Part shown: positions 38,946 through 49,520 of the stretch, in pieces
Position numbering within the stretch: the stretch's first letter is position 1
Layout: every line of letters begins with the position of its first letter
DNA from: Paramacrobiotus metropolitanus
Taxonomy: Eukaryota; Tardigrada; Eutardigrada; Parachela; Macrobiotidae
Length of the DNA stretch: 64,000 nt
Assembly: GCF_019649055.1 (NCBI RefSeq)
Contig: NW_026570262.1
Coordinates: 744,001-808,000 of the forward strand
Direction of reading: 5' to 3'
Notes under the pieces: generated by a model
The model's database searches: none
Seen by the model: the letters and a program-made list of their open reading frames with translations, nothing else
Told to the model about the DNA's origin: nothing
Program-made: the position numbers and the translations under genes

Positions 38946-41900
38946 TTATCCCGTGTAATTTCCGATAATCGGCAAAGGTTTATAGCTTATATCCTCTCCA
39001 TTAAATGCTCTGATCAACTCGTATGCTGAATAATACATTCCTGCAAAACACGGATTTTATAGTGGTACAATATTATGTACAATATTACTGTACAGTATAC
39101 GCAAAAAAGGGGTGCAATTTTTTTTTAGATCATAGTTACTTTTAACTTAAATAACTTACCGACGCAACCACAGATTAGCCCCAGACAAATAATGAAGGCA
39201 TTCAGGGAAATGATGTACCATTCCAGGGTTTCCCACTTCAGCCTCATATGGAAGTAACAGGGCCAAATGAAGCTAAGCATCGTGCCGGTGAAATTCCCAA
39301 TAAATCCCATGAGCGTGGTAAAATGCGGAATGGCGATGGCCATAATCAGCGTCGTAAATACCTGCAAATGCAGTCCGCACATTCTGTATCATGACCAGCA
39401 AATGTCCTCACTTGTCAGTGGTAAAGTAGCCATATCTTCTTACTATTCCCATTTTGAAGCCAATTCCCCACTTCTTATAAGACCCATCGGGATTTCGGCA
39501 CGACGGGAAGGGTGTGTCGGGTTTGCCGCGGAACAAGCAGTGCTCCAGCGTATCGCATGCCGCGTAGAACGGAAGAGGATAACTGAGCAGTGCTTTAATT
39601 ACCAGACAGAGATTGACGATGGCTTTGAAGCCCTGTGTCGGGAGGTTATTGGTGATTTCTTCTTGTGTATCTAAACCCCAGGTCAGGAATCCAACGTAGG
39701 CAAAAAGTGCTTTAAACACAGCTGCCGCCAAATGACTCCAATTTAACATGGCGTTGAATCGATTCGGTTTGGTCATGTTGCCTTCCAGTGTTGGAAGGAA
39801 GATTTGCGATGTGTAGCTGTCCGTTCATATGGAGTATAGTAAAAAATGGCGAATAGCGTAGCGTAGCCATAGACAGTTATATAAAAAACCGGCGTAAGTG
39901 TTATCACAATAAACGTTTTCATACTGGTGAGATTTTGTTCTGCTATACATATTCCGCAAAATTAATAGGTAAAATATGTTTGCAGGCTGGCAGTTGTTAG
40001 TTACCTGAACACAACTATTCCAAGAGCAATAGGAAACGAGTAAATATCGATCTTGAATTGCACATCGCTCCAATGCCAATCTTTGATGCAAATCAAGCAG
40101 TATGTTCTGCAGAATAAATCCGTTAAAAATTTATACTTGTAGACAATATCTTAAGGTGCCAAACCTCCGGCGCGATTGACTTACAGAATTATCATGTTGA
40201 TGATAATATGAGCTACTGTACACCAAAAACTCGTGAAAGAAACGGACTGGAGATTGCGTAAAAATGCACAAGATAATAATATTACAGCGCTCATGATCAT
40301 CCATCCATTAGCGCCGATAGCAGCATCCGGGAAGCTACCTTCCATAAGGTCACCACACAGGACGATATACAGAATACAGGTCATCAGCAGCTCGATGAGC
40401 TGCGCGGCCGTCACAACGGGCCGGCCCCATTTAGCACCCCACACGGCTGCGGCAATATCCATGTACGATCCGCGGATACGTTGCGGTATACCGTCCAGAT
40501 TAGGTTCGTACAAGCAGTCCACCAGGATCTTCCCGGTGTGGCAGCAAATGTAGGCGAAGAACACCATTGATATGATCGCCCAGTAGCCGCCCTTGAGAAC
40601 GGTGTAGGGAAAACTGACCACAAACATGCCCTGCAAAGGATATTCGGAGAAAATGTTTCATATGTAATTGGTGTCGTGCACGCGGTATTGTAATATTTTT
40701 GCCGTTACTTTTTATTTCACGAATTATTATTCACCTAGCCTTGTTTAGATATTTTGTAAAAAGGTACACTAATATACATACGTATGCATTATGGTTTTTC
40801 GTTTGACAGATACTAATGATTACATGACTATAATTACATCGTGTAGCCGTATGTGCGAAAGAACAAAATTTAATTTAAAAGCAACTAACCATATTAAACC
40901 GTCTGGCTGTTATTTATTTTTGTGCTAGAGGCGGGTGTGCACTGCGACAGCGATATATTGTCGAACAATTTCGACAAGAAAATCTAATATTTGATATTGA
41001 TCGCATTCTACCGGATATTTGCACAGAAGGCCTAGAACCGGCAATACTTTCAGGAATGCAGCTTTTCCCCGATAATTTCAGACGTGATGCTCTTCGAAAT
41101 CAAATTTGCCGGATAATTTTTATGCCAGCATTCATTTTTCATGAACCAGACCGGTTTAGCACCAGCCATTGTAGTTGGTGCATTCGAACATGCCGGGCGA
41201 ATGGGACTGCTTTATGCATAATTGGAACATCTGGCTGGGATTTGGCTCCATGTCCGATCACCGATGCCGGCTACGTTTTCACGCATTCTGTCAGCCAGCT
41301 CCTCATTTAAAACTACATCACAAGGCCAATTGGTGTCGGAGCATGCGTAAACTTCTGAATAGGATAGATAGCTCGGGAGTGTGTAAAGAAAATGGGGAAC
41401 AGCTTGACAAAATGTAAAGTATACCCTGTGGGAAATTCAATGAATCAGTCCAAATAGCCCCGGTCTTCATATATGTCTGTTTCACCACGCCTTCCATTTA
41501 AATTAAAGGTTTCGCCTGATTTTCCGCTCATTTAGTTTCGTGCGGACTGTCGGAGTTGAGTTGTCCAATATAAAATCTTTTTACTTTACATTAGCACTCT
41601 GTCTCTCCCTTCGACGGCTGATGTTTTCCCGCATACGGAGAAAACACAACGTGCAGCAACAGTGCAGCCTCTCACTTGTTAATCAATATGGCAACGATTT
41701 CACTTTGCACCTCCAGGCGCTATCAAAAGAAATCAATAAGAAAATTTATTGGACTTGTTAAAATGACCACTTTAAGGAATTAAAACAGTTTTTGCCCGGT
41801 CCCCAGCAAGAATGCCTCCAGATGCTGAATCTTCCCATGGTGTCGTGCGGTGTTGTAATTATACTGAAAAGGCCGAATATGTGTGTACATGCGTGCGACA

Positions 41901-43557
41901 TGGTCCCCTTGTCAGGAGAGTGCATTGTTTTTGATCACGTGGGCACAACATTCTGCAGTTGGCGAAGCGTCGATGAGTCTTCACTACAGCGTGAATTTAT
42001 TTGACAAATACATTCGGCAAACTATCGCTAATATGTTCCATCTGCTCAAACAAAAGGGATGTTAACTTTGTGAACGTTTTTCGTAACGGTTTTATGACTG
42101 GGAGTCGTCGCTTACGATTACGGTGTTAAACATAGCAGAAAACCCGGCGTTAAGCGGTTTATTACCACTGGTATCACGTATCGCTTCCATGATTCCATCA
42201 CCGGTTGTAGATTATGTGTACCTTAGCTAATCGAACTTCTATTCGAGCTTCGAATTACCTTTCGAAAACGTGATGAGCAACACAATTATGTGCCACTAAT
42301 ACCATGACTATCGAAAACATAAAACTTTAATGCTGGTAAGTTATCAGAAATTGTAAACTTTTTCAGGCGTTTTAAATGATCATAAAATATGTTCCGCGCT
42401 TTATAATTATCGTATGCGCACTGTGCGTTGAAAAATCGCCGAAATGTACCACAATATCTGAAACATAATTTTATGGAGGTATTCTAGAATATGTTTTAAA
42501 GATATCTAGTCAGTAAGGCTGCGTTTCTAAACTCTTTGATAATTCATCACGAACTGCGTGATACCACCTGTGCTACTAACTCAGTTTTTATTTTGGTATA
42601 CCATTGCCCACTTTACCAAGACAAGGTGAATTCCCATGCTCGAGAAAATCTGGTAAATGGTCTGGTAAATGAACCAGCTGCAACTTGGCGATGATGGAAA
42701 ACCGATTTTGTAATTACGCGCCATGCAAGGTTTTTGACTTTTCGTTGGAGAGTGCTTCATGCACGTGTATCCGTTAAGTATCAGAAATATAAAAATGTCT
42801 TCTGCATAAAAGAATATGAAGACTTCTACACGTAAAGGGAAAGAAAACGATATGCGACTCCGAAAAACTATTTATTTGACTACATTGTCGTTAATGAATT
42901 ATTCTGACTCGCGAACATCACATTCATAAAGTATATACACAGCAATGCCACCGGTTATCATCCGTAAAATCATACTTTTAAGTTCTTTCAACTTCATTCG
43001 CTGACATACGCACTGCTGACGCAAAAATCATTTAGTAATAGCTCCAAAAAACACTTTGTGCTACTAGCCCGAAGCCACCGACAATCTCGCTAAAGGTCAA
43101 TTCCTGAATCTTCCTACCGGTTTTGTTCTGATCATGGGCAATCGTGTATGCACATAGCGGATATGGGAAGAATTATTCGTCTATGATTAGGTTCAAAGTT
43201 CTGTACAATTTCGTCATTGTATAATTATTTGGCACTTATTGCACTATCACCTACCTGGATGGCATTCGTGACGTTCCACCCGGCTTGCCATTCTGAAATC
43301 TTATGCTGCGTTGCCACACCCTCGGAAAACTCTTCGTACTCCCCAAATCCCCCGTGATAATTGCCATTAATATTGCTGTCGCCCGTTGTGCATTCATTAT
43401 AATCCTGGCCATAGGTTTGATAATTCTGTTCATCATAATAATCATTGGCCCGGGCGAATTCAATCTTCTCGCTGTCAACCGGAGCACCAGTGGCTAAAAC
43501 ATTCGTCTGATACCACTCTCGCGCTGCTCCACCAAAGTGCTGTAGACGTCGAAACAT
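38946..43557 (-). CDS. SLC32A1: Vesicular GABA transporter (VGAT/UNC-47), complete, six exons
   Basis: This proton-coupled carrier loads GABA and glycine into synaptic vesicles (amino acid/auxin permease family). Exons on the minus strand: 43557-43255, 40630-40185, 40106-40005, 39816-39444, 39361-39160, 39040-38946. They join in frame to 1,521 bases and 506 residues; human and nematode homologues are 525 and 486. The first transmembrane region is the diagnostic [24 protein letters not shown]; later matches include IELLMTCILYIV, SYTSQIFLPTLEGNM, LNWSHLAAAVFKALFA and LLSYPLPFYAA. The cytoplasmic N-terminus of about 85 residues is rich in Tyr, Asn and acidic residues. The start is the first ATG of the open frame (MFRRLQHFGG) with no upstream exon evident. 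Intron 1 is 2.6 kb; the others are 78-188 bases. The last exon is found only by homology of its tail (YYSAYELIRAF). Confidence 0.95.
40631..43254 (-). other. VGAT intron 1 (about 2.6 kb), no nested gene supported
   Basis: The gene strand has no substantial open frame here. A few plus-strand frames of 60-85 codons (for example near 41056 and 41792) have unconvincing composition and no splice partners. Control of unc-47-type genes in GABA neurons often lies upstream or in early introns, but I cannot point to a specific site. Confidence 0.5.
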
Positions 43558-44937
43558 TATGGTTGTTGGCGGATGTTCTTAGTTGGAGCGTACAGTATTT
43601 TCTACCCTGGTCCAATCGACGGCATTTTTCGCCGGGGAAACTTGTTCAGAAAGAGGCTAAGGATTTTCGGTTGTTTTGGGATCAGCTTTAGCAAATGTTC
43701 CCTGGGCATATACAGTGTGTTATGTTGCCTGTGCAGTACAAGTAGTAATAAAGAGTAGCATTTGGCGGGAGTAAAGTCGCGTCCGGGAGACAGGAGCCGC
43801 ACTACGAACGTGCTTAGCACAATATGGACAGCTGCTGTTGCCTTTGGCCTGCACTGCACACTGTGCCAACCGGTGACAACAGCCCTTTCCACTTCGTCAA
43901 TTCGGTTGTTTTATGGATTCTCATCCCGCATGTACAAGAGCACTACTTTTTCCTGTCACTTGTATTGGTAATCGGTGAATGTCTCAAGTGCGGGCTGCAC
44001 AGCTGGCTTGTGTAATTTCGCAAACACCCTTTCATGCCGTTCTGCCAACTTTTTCCAAATCAAAAACGTCCCCCACGAATTATATGCGGTACTGCTTTAA
44101 TAAGTACAATGCGCTCACAGTTGCTTAATAAATATTGGTTTGTGATTAGTATTTTTGCAAAAAATATGAAAACGTAACCAGCTCACCAACAAGCTCCCAT
44201 TCTGCGTAGCCGGCTTAAATAAATTTCGGCTTGATCATGATTAAAGGATCAAAATTACCGAATGGTACATACATGCCTGAGAAAAAAACCAAAATAAATA
44301 TGAACATCATAATTTTTCAACTCATCAAGATCTATCTTTTGAGACAGCCAAATATTTACCAATAAATTCTATTTCTTAATTTTTCCTACTAACTTTATGC
44401 GATTCTAGTTAGCTTTACTACCATTACTTGTATTTTCTATTATTTTAACAAACAGTAGAGAATTTTACTTGCCATCGAACGTTTTAGCAACAGTAAGAGT
44501 ACGAGATTCGTACTGGAAAGATTGCCGTCCACGGCAGAAAAATACCCCATGAAAAATGCAGATCATATTAAAAAATTCATTTAAAACTCAAATATGTAAC
44601 ACGGATAGAAAACAGTTTGTTCGAATTGCGCCATGACACCCTTGATCTACAACCACTTGTGTGACGATTAAACAATGCAGTATTCAACGGCGCATACTAC
44701 GATTCCCGTACTTTTGCCAGGGATGTAAGTTTTAATTGTAGAGAGCGCGGTCAAAGAACAAAAAACACTCGCACGCTTGTCCACTCAGATTTCGCGTGGC
44801 GACACAATATTATCGTGAAATGTTGATATATAGTCAAAAATACGAGTAGGATGTCAGGTCCTTCGCTAGGATGACCACTCGGACTGTGAGACGGCAAATG
44901 AACAAGCAGTACTGTCTGTTTTCACGTTGTTAATAAA
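43558..44937. other. Divergent intergenic region between VGAT and the hemopexin gene
   Basis: This region should contain the promoters of both VGAT (leftward) and the hemopexin-domain gene (rightward). It is AT-rich with no coding signal beyond short chance frames on either strand (longest 96 codons at 43602-43892). Confidence 0.5.
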
Positions 44938-47900
44938 ATGGTATCCGTGTTTTCCTTTGTATTAAGTGGGCTATGTTTGGATTTAATTAATTATGGATTA
45001 GCGTTAACAATGCTCACCGGAGGAAAATCTCATCTTGAAATTCAGGCAAGCTTTTTACTTTCTGTGCCTTTATGGTACCTGTATGTTTACCGGTTACCGC
45101 CGTATACCGGTATATTTCCTTTCCACGAACTGTGGTATTAATTTTGACCTTGATAACCTTTCGATTAATTTCTCTCGGTTTCTGATGCACACGTGCAAGA
45201 TTGATTTCTATTTGTTCACTGCGTGCTTATTTTCCTGTGTTTCGGTTTAATTTTCTACAATATGAAAGATCGTTTAGGTATCAAAGCAGCAGGTTTCAAA
45301 ATTATTGCTGAAAAATAATTTTGCAGGAGCAGAATGTATCTATTTCTATTACCATTGGAAATTTGGCAACGAGTTTCAACTCGAAGCTGCAGGTCCAGAA
45401 CACCGGCAGACAAAACATTACCACGACCAGTTCGCCTACCACCCAGACTTCCACCCGCTCGACGACAAGGAGTTTGAGTCAAAAGCTACATTTCCAAAAC
45501 ACTGGGAAACTACGTAAGAAAACTAGTTTAAAACTGATCTAATTTTGCATACGTACCTGCAGGTAATCTGAAATATGTTCTATATTCTGGAAGTTCGCTC
45601 AGTAAGTACTCTATATATAGCTAGTGCTTGTTCGCTGATTACGAGCAACGCAGTGCTAACAAACTGTACTCGTACTGGATTAATGTAGGAGCGTGTCTTG
45701 CATCATCGAAACATTTAAAAAAACGCGAGAAGACAATACCGGTGAATGAGCCGGAAGAGAAGTTTTCGCTGATATACAATGTATATAACTTAATTTCAAA
45801 AGAATACTTACCTGGAGAAAAACCAAAATCTTACTAGACTGAACAAGGCACAACCATGACAGCATTGCATGCCGAATGACAGCAAGAAAATCCAATATGG
45901 AAGGAATTCAACGCCCGCAGTAAACAGTTATGACCAAATTAAACGCGTTTAATCATACAGTACTTCCGTTCGATTCGTAAAACACCATTTCTAAAGACCG
46001 TCAGTCTCCCAAACGCTGTAAAATTCAATTTTTTTTTGCATGTTTCTACTTTGCGGTTGTAAGGCATTCACCGAAAAGAGCTTGAGAATTTCACAATATA
46101 TTTTGATTAGGCACCACGACCACTACGAAAAGCCCTTCGAAAGTCCGCGTAGACCATTCGGGTAGCCACTCTGGATTTCGCGACCTAAGGCATCCTATTC
46201 AAAATTTCAATATTCCTCCCGAAAAAATCAACAAATTTCCATCACCATTAGCAAGATTGATGGCATCCTTGAATAGTAAGCACAAGCTGTACGGAAAGCG
46301 TAACACAGGGCTCGAACATTTTATTGAATTGGTGTTCATTCTTCCGGTATATAGGCGCTATTCGTTGAACGTGCGATAAGATGCATAAGTTAATAGCTCG
46401 TGCGATATAGATACATAAATTATTAATGGCAATATTAATAGTACTAAGAGTATAAATTGAGGTTGTCTTCACCCATAATTTTAGATTCTCCTTTAACTGA
46501 CATCTGGACGGTACCTTTAGAACAGCCTAATACAAGATTAAGGAAGAAACGCCAGTTAGAAAACGCATCAATTTCCATTCCCGAAACGCGACTTGTCTGT
46601 CCACTTGAACCGCCGTGCGACCTGGTAAAAAAACCATTCATAAAATGTTGTTAATAAAATTATTAATTCTTTAATAGTTTATGTCTTTATATTCAGGCTA
46701 AGTTTATCCTCAATCAGTTTGTATTCATTTTGCAAGCGATGCCAACCTCAATAAAACATGATCTTTAAAACATGATGACCTTTTATTAAAGAACATTTCT
46801 AGAGCCCTTTTCAAGCCTTCCTGCCGCATGAAGAAATGGTACTTGGTTTCAAAAACGGGAAGATTCACATGCTATCGCCCAATGGTGAAATCTTAATACC
46901 ACGACCTGTTCCTGTTGAAACGATTTTTCCAGACGCGACCTCCAACGTAACAGCCGCACTGAAAATCAAAAACCAAATTTACTTATTTTTCGTAAGTATT
47001 AATTCGTAATGCAGCATATATATAGCTGGCGTTCGTAAATTAATATAGATATATTTACAACCTGATTCTAAAGATTTATTATTGATTAATGCCACATGCA
47101 TTAGATGATACTCTGACTAACCCAAAGTTAGGTTAACCGTTGGTACTCCTAGCTATATACAATAGTTTGTAACTATTATGTAAACTTGTACGCGCATAAC
47201 AGTAAGGTACCCGGTTCATTCTAAAGAAAATTTGTTCATGATTTTTCTCGAAAATGCCATGCTCTATAGAGTCTGTACATATTATACAAACAGTCTGTAC
47301 ATATTATTATTATACCATACTCTACACACAATACACGGCACAAACGCTGGAGCTCTTAATTAACTGTAAGCTGGTACTTTGAAATTCTTTGTCAGGGGAC
47401 AACCTACATGAAGTACAGACCTATCCGTCGCCCGCCGATTTACCCACGACCAGTGCCCGTGCCGACCGGATTCCACGGCGTTCCTGTGCCGGTGGATGCT
47501 GCCTTTCAACTGAACGCGCATACATATGTGTTTGTCAGTGGACCAAGTTTTGTATTTTATCAGCCGGATGCCAATCCACCTGTTAATCCAGCCTATAGTC
47601 CCAATGTGCTGTCCAACATTTTCGGTGGGCCGTCGCTAATCGATACTGCTTTTAACACTCCTGATGGAAGAAGGTACGTACGTTACGTGGCTATTATGAG
47701 TTGTTTCGGTCTTTCATATGTAACTGACAATGTATCGACGGCAGGTTCTTTTTGGCGGAAAAGACGCTTTACGAAATTAACGACAAAATGCAGGTACCCC
47801 GCAATTTATACAGAATTAAAGACTTAAACTAAATGGCTGCCATTCTTTGTAAGGTCATAAAAACGCAACCGTTCAGGAAAGGGATGGATAGGATTGGTTG

Positions 47901-48784
47901 GCTGGATTGTTCAGTTGGTGTTCCACTTGGTTGCAACGCAGAGGTTTGGTTTAGCTTCGAATGCTTCTGCAGGGACAGTTTTACTCGTAACAGGAGAAAT
48001 TTGACGAAATATAAAATTAGCGTTCAGAATACTTAAGATTATTATGTAATAAGTATTTTCCAGAAGCCTTAGTCGGTGGAAGATAAGCGGCCATTTATCA
48101 CTTCGCAAGTTATTGTACTCGTACATAATTAATTGTAGGGTTTGCCCATTCCGGACACTTCACACGAAACACACTCCCTCCTTTCAAACGAAACTTCAAA
48201 GGAGCAGAAACCACATTTTTTGGAAAATAAACCGACTGATCAAACCACCACACCTAGTGAACTACCTAAGTTATCGTCGGAAACGGTGGGACATTCCTTC
48301 ATCGGATCCGACGCCGGCGGTGCAGAAGGGAAGCATTTCTCCCGGCGCCACCGCACTGACGACCGTTTCGTCCACCTTCAGTGCCCCAGTAGCTGTCACC
48401 GTGACCACGGAGCCATCGACAACACTAACACCACCAACAGATGCTCCATCAACGCCACGCGATGACTCGCCATCAGTCAATACACACCGGTCAACCGAGC
48501 ACACCACAACGATGACCTTTGGCAGTGCCACGCTAGATGGCAGTCCGTTGACGACGGCGACAGGTGGATTTACTGTAAGCGCAGCTAACACCTTCGGCGG
48601 ACTGGACGATCAATTACCAACACAAAGTGTTTTGTTGGAGCGACTGGAAAAGCATGAAATTGTGCTTCAACAGTTGGTTGACAAATTGAACGAACTGGCT
48701 CGTGCACTGTCAGTGCTGCCATTACAAATTCATCATGCTCAGAGCGGTCTCCCCATTGCTACCGATAGAATGCAGCGACTCTGA
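44938..48784 (+). CDS. Secreted Ser/Thr-rich protein with a hemopexin domain, no protease domain
   Basis: My model joins exons 44938-45045, 45327-45513, 46111-46275, 46485-46624, 46803-46991, 47396-47673, 47745-47793, 47854-47913, 48139-48285 and 48326-48784 in frame, about 593 residues. Order: hydrophobic N-terminus, Ser/Thr-rich spacer, a basic RLRKKR site (near residue 173) resembling a furin site, a hemopexin-like domain of about 200 residues, then a Ser/Thr/Pro-rich stretch and a C-terminal helix likely to coil (LLERLEKHEIVLQQLVDKL). The hemopexin domain runs from LVCPLEPPCD to GWLDC; its end cysteines would form the usual closing disulfide. Blades show the DA...Y.F pattern (PDATSN; DAAFQLNAHTYVFVSG; DTAFNTPDG). 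No HExxH zinc site is present. Exon 1 (GC donor), the exon after WLDC and the 40-base intron are the weak points. Family role unknown. Confidence 0.62.
46485..47913 (+). other. Hemopexin-like domain exons
   Basis: Five exons (46485-46624, 46803-46991, 47396-47673, 47745-47793, 47854-47913) connect with matching phases. The run of about 200 residues between the framing cysteines equals a standard four-bladed hemopexin domain. In known proteins this fold binds matrix proteins, inhibitors or heme. Here the blades are Pro-rich (RRPPIYPRPVPVPTGF), and the fourth blade is short and divergent. Confidence 0.7.
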
Positions 48785-49520
48785 CAATCTTGCGGAAAGT
48801 ATCAGCAATTTTTCCGTATTAATTTAAATTTACTAATTATTTGTACGTGCATAAGCACGTTTTTTGTGATGATGATGTTAGAGAATATTAGCGCTACACT
48901 CACCGCCGCTCGAAGGACGCAGTGCATGTGAAAATATAAGTAATTACATATTTCTAATAATTTATTTCTTTTGTTGCGTTGCCCCGCTGGATCGTTTTGC
49001 CTTATCGTGCATTTGTTTGCTACCAAGTCTTGTCTTTTTTATAGCGAGGTTAGAGTAACCATTGAGTTATTACAAGCCAATAACGAAGAGCAAAAAATTT
49101 ATATTTATCCATGTGTGTTGTGACTTGTTAATTCGTGTTTCACCGTGGTAAGTCGGAATTATTTCGGTAGGAATAGAATCAAATTTATAACTTCAACCAG
49201 CACAAATACACTCACAGATCTGTATAATAAAGGAAAACATCCAAACAAAACTTCATAAGCATAAACTTGACAATAAACGAGAGCGCGAGACCACTTGTAC
49301 CAACAAAAAATGCCATTCAAGCGCAACATAAGGAGCCGCAAATTAATCCCAAAGTCAACATAAAATTCCACTTCTCAAGGTAAAACTTCACAGCCATTTC
49401 GCAACTTGTTAAGAGACAAAAATCATCCGATTCAACACTTGACGTCCGCAGTGAGTGTTGTCACTTGGAATATGATCGGTTCATCAAATATTCATAATCT
49501 AATTAGACGCCTGTATATCC
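48785..49520. other. Convergent 3' region between the hemopexin and dystrophin-like genes
   Basis: The stop codons face each other 736 bases apart. A plus-strand AATAAA at 49274-49279 and a minus-strand AATAAA at 48966-48961 are candidate poly(A) signals and would make the transcripts overlap. No coding exon is visible. Confidence 0.45.

Noticed and set aside
44990-45000. GGATTA, a possible UNC-30/Pitx-type site for GABA neuron expression upstream of VGAT
   Set aside because: A single six-base match 1.4 kb away and inside another gene's candidate exon is expected by chance.
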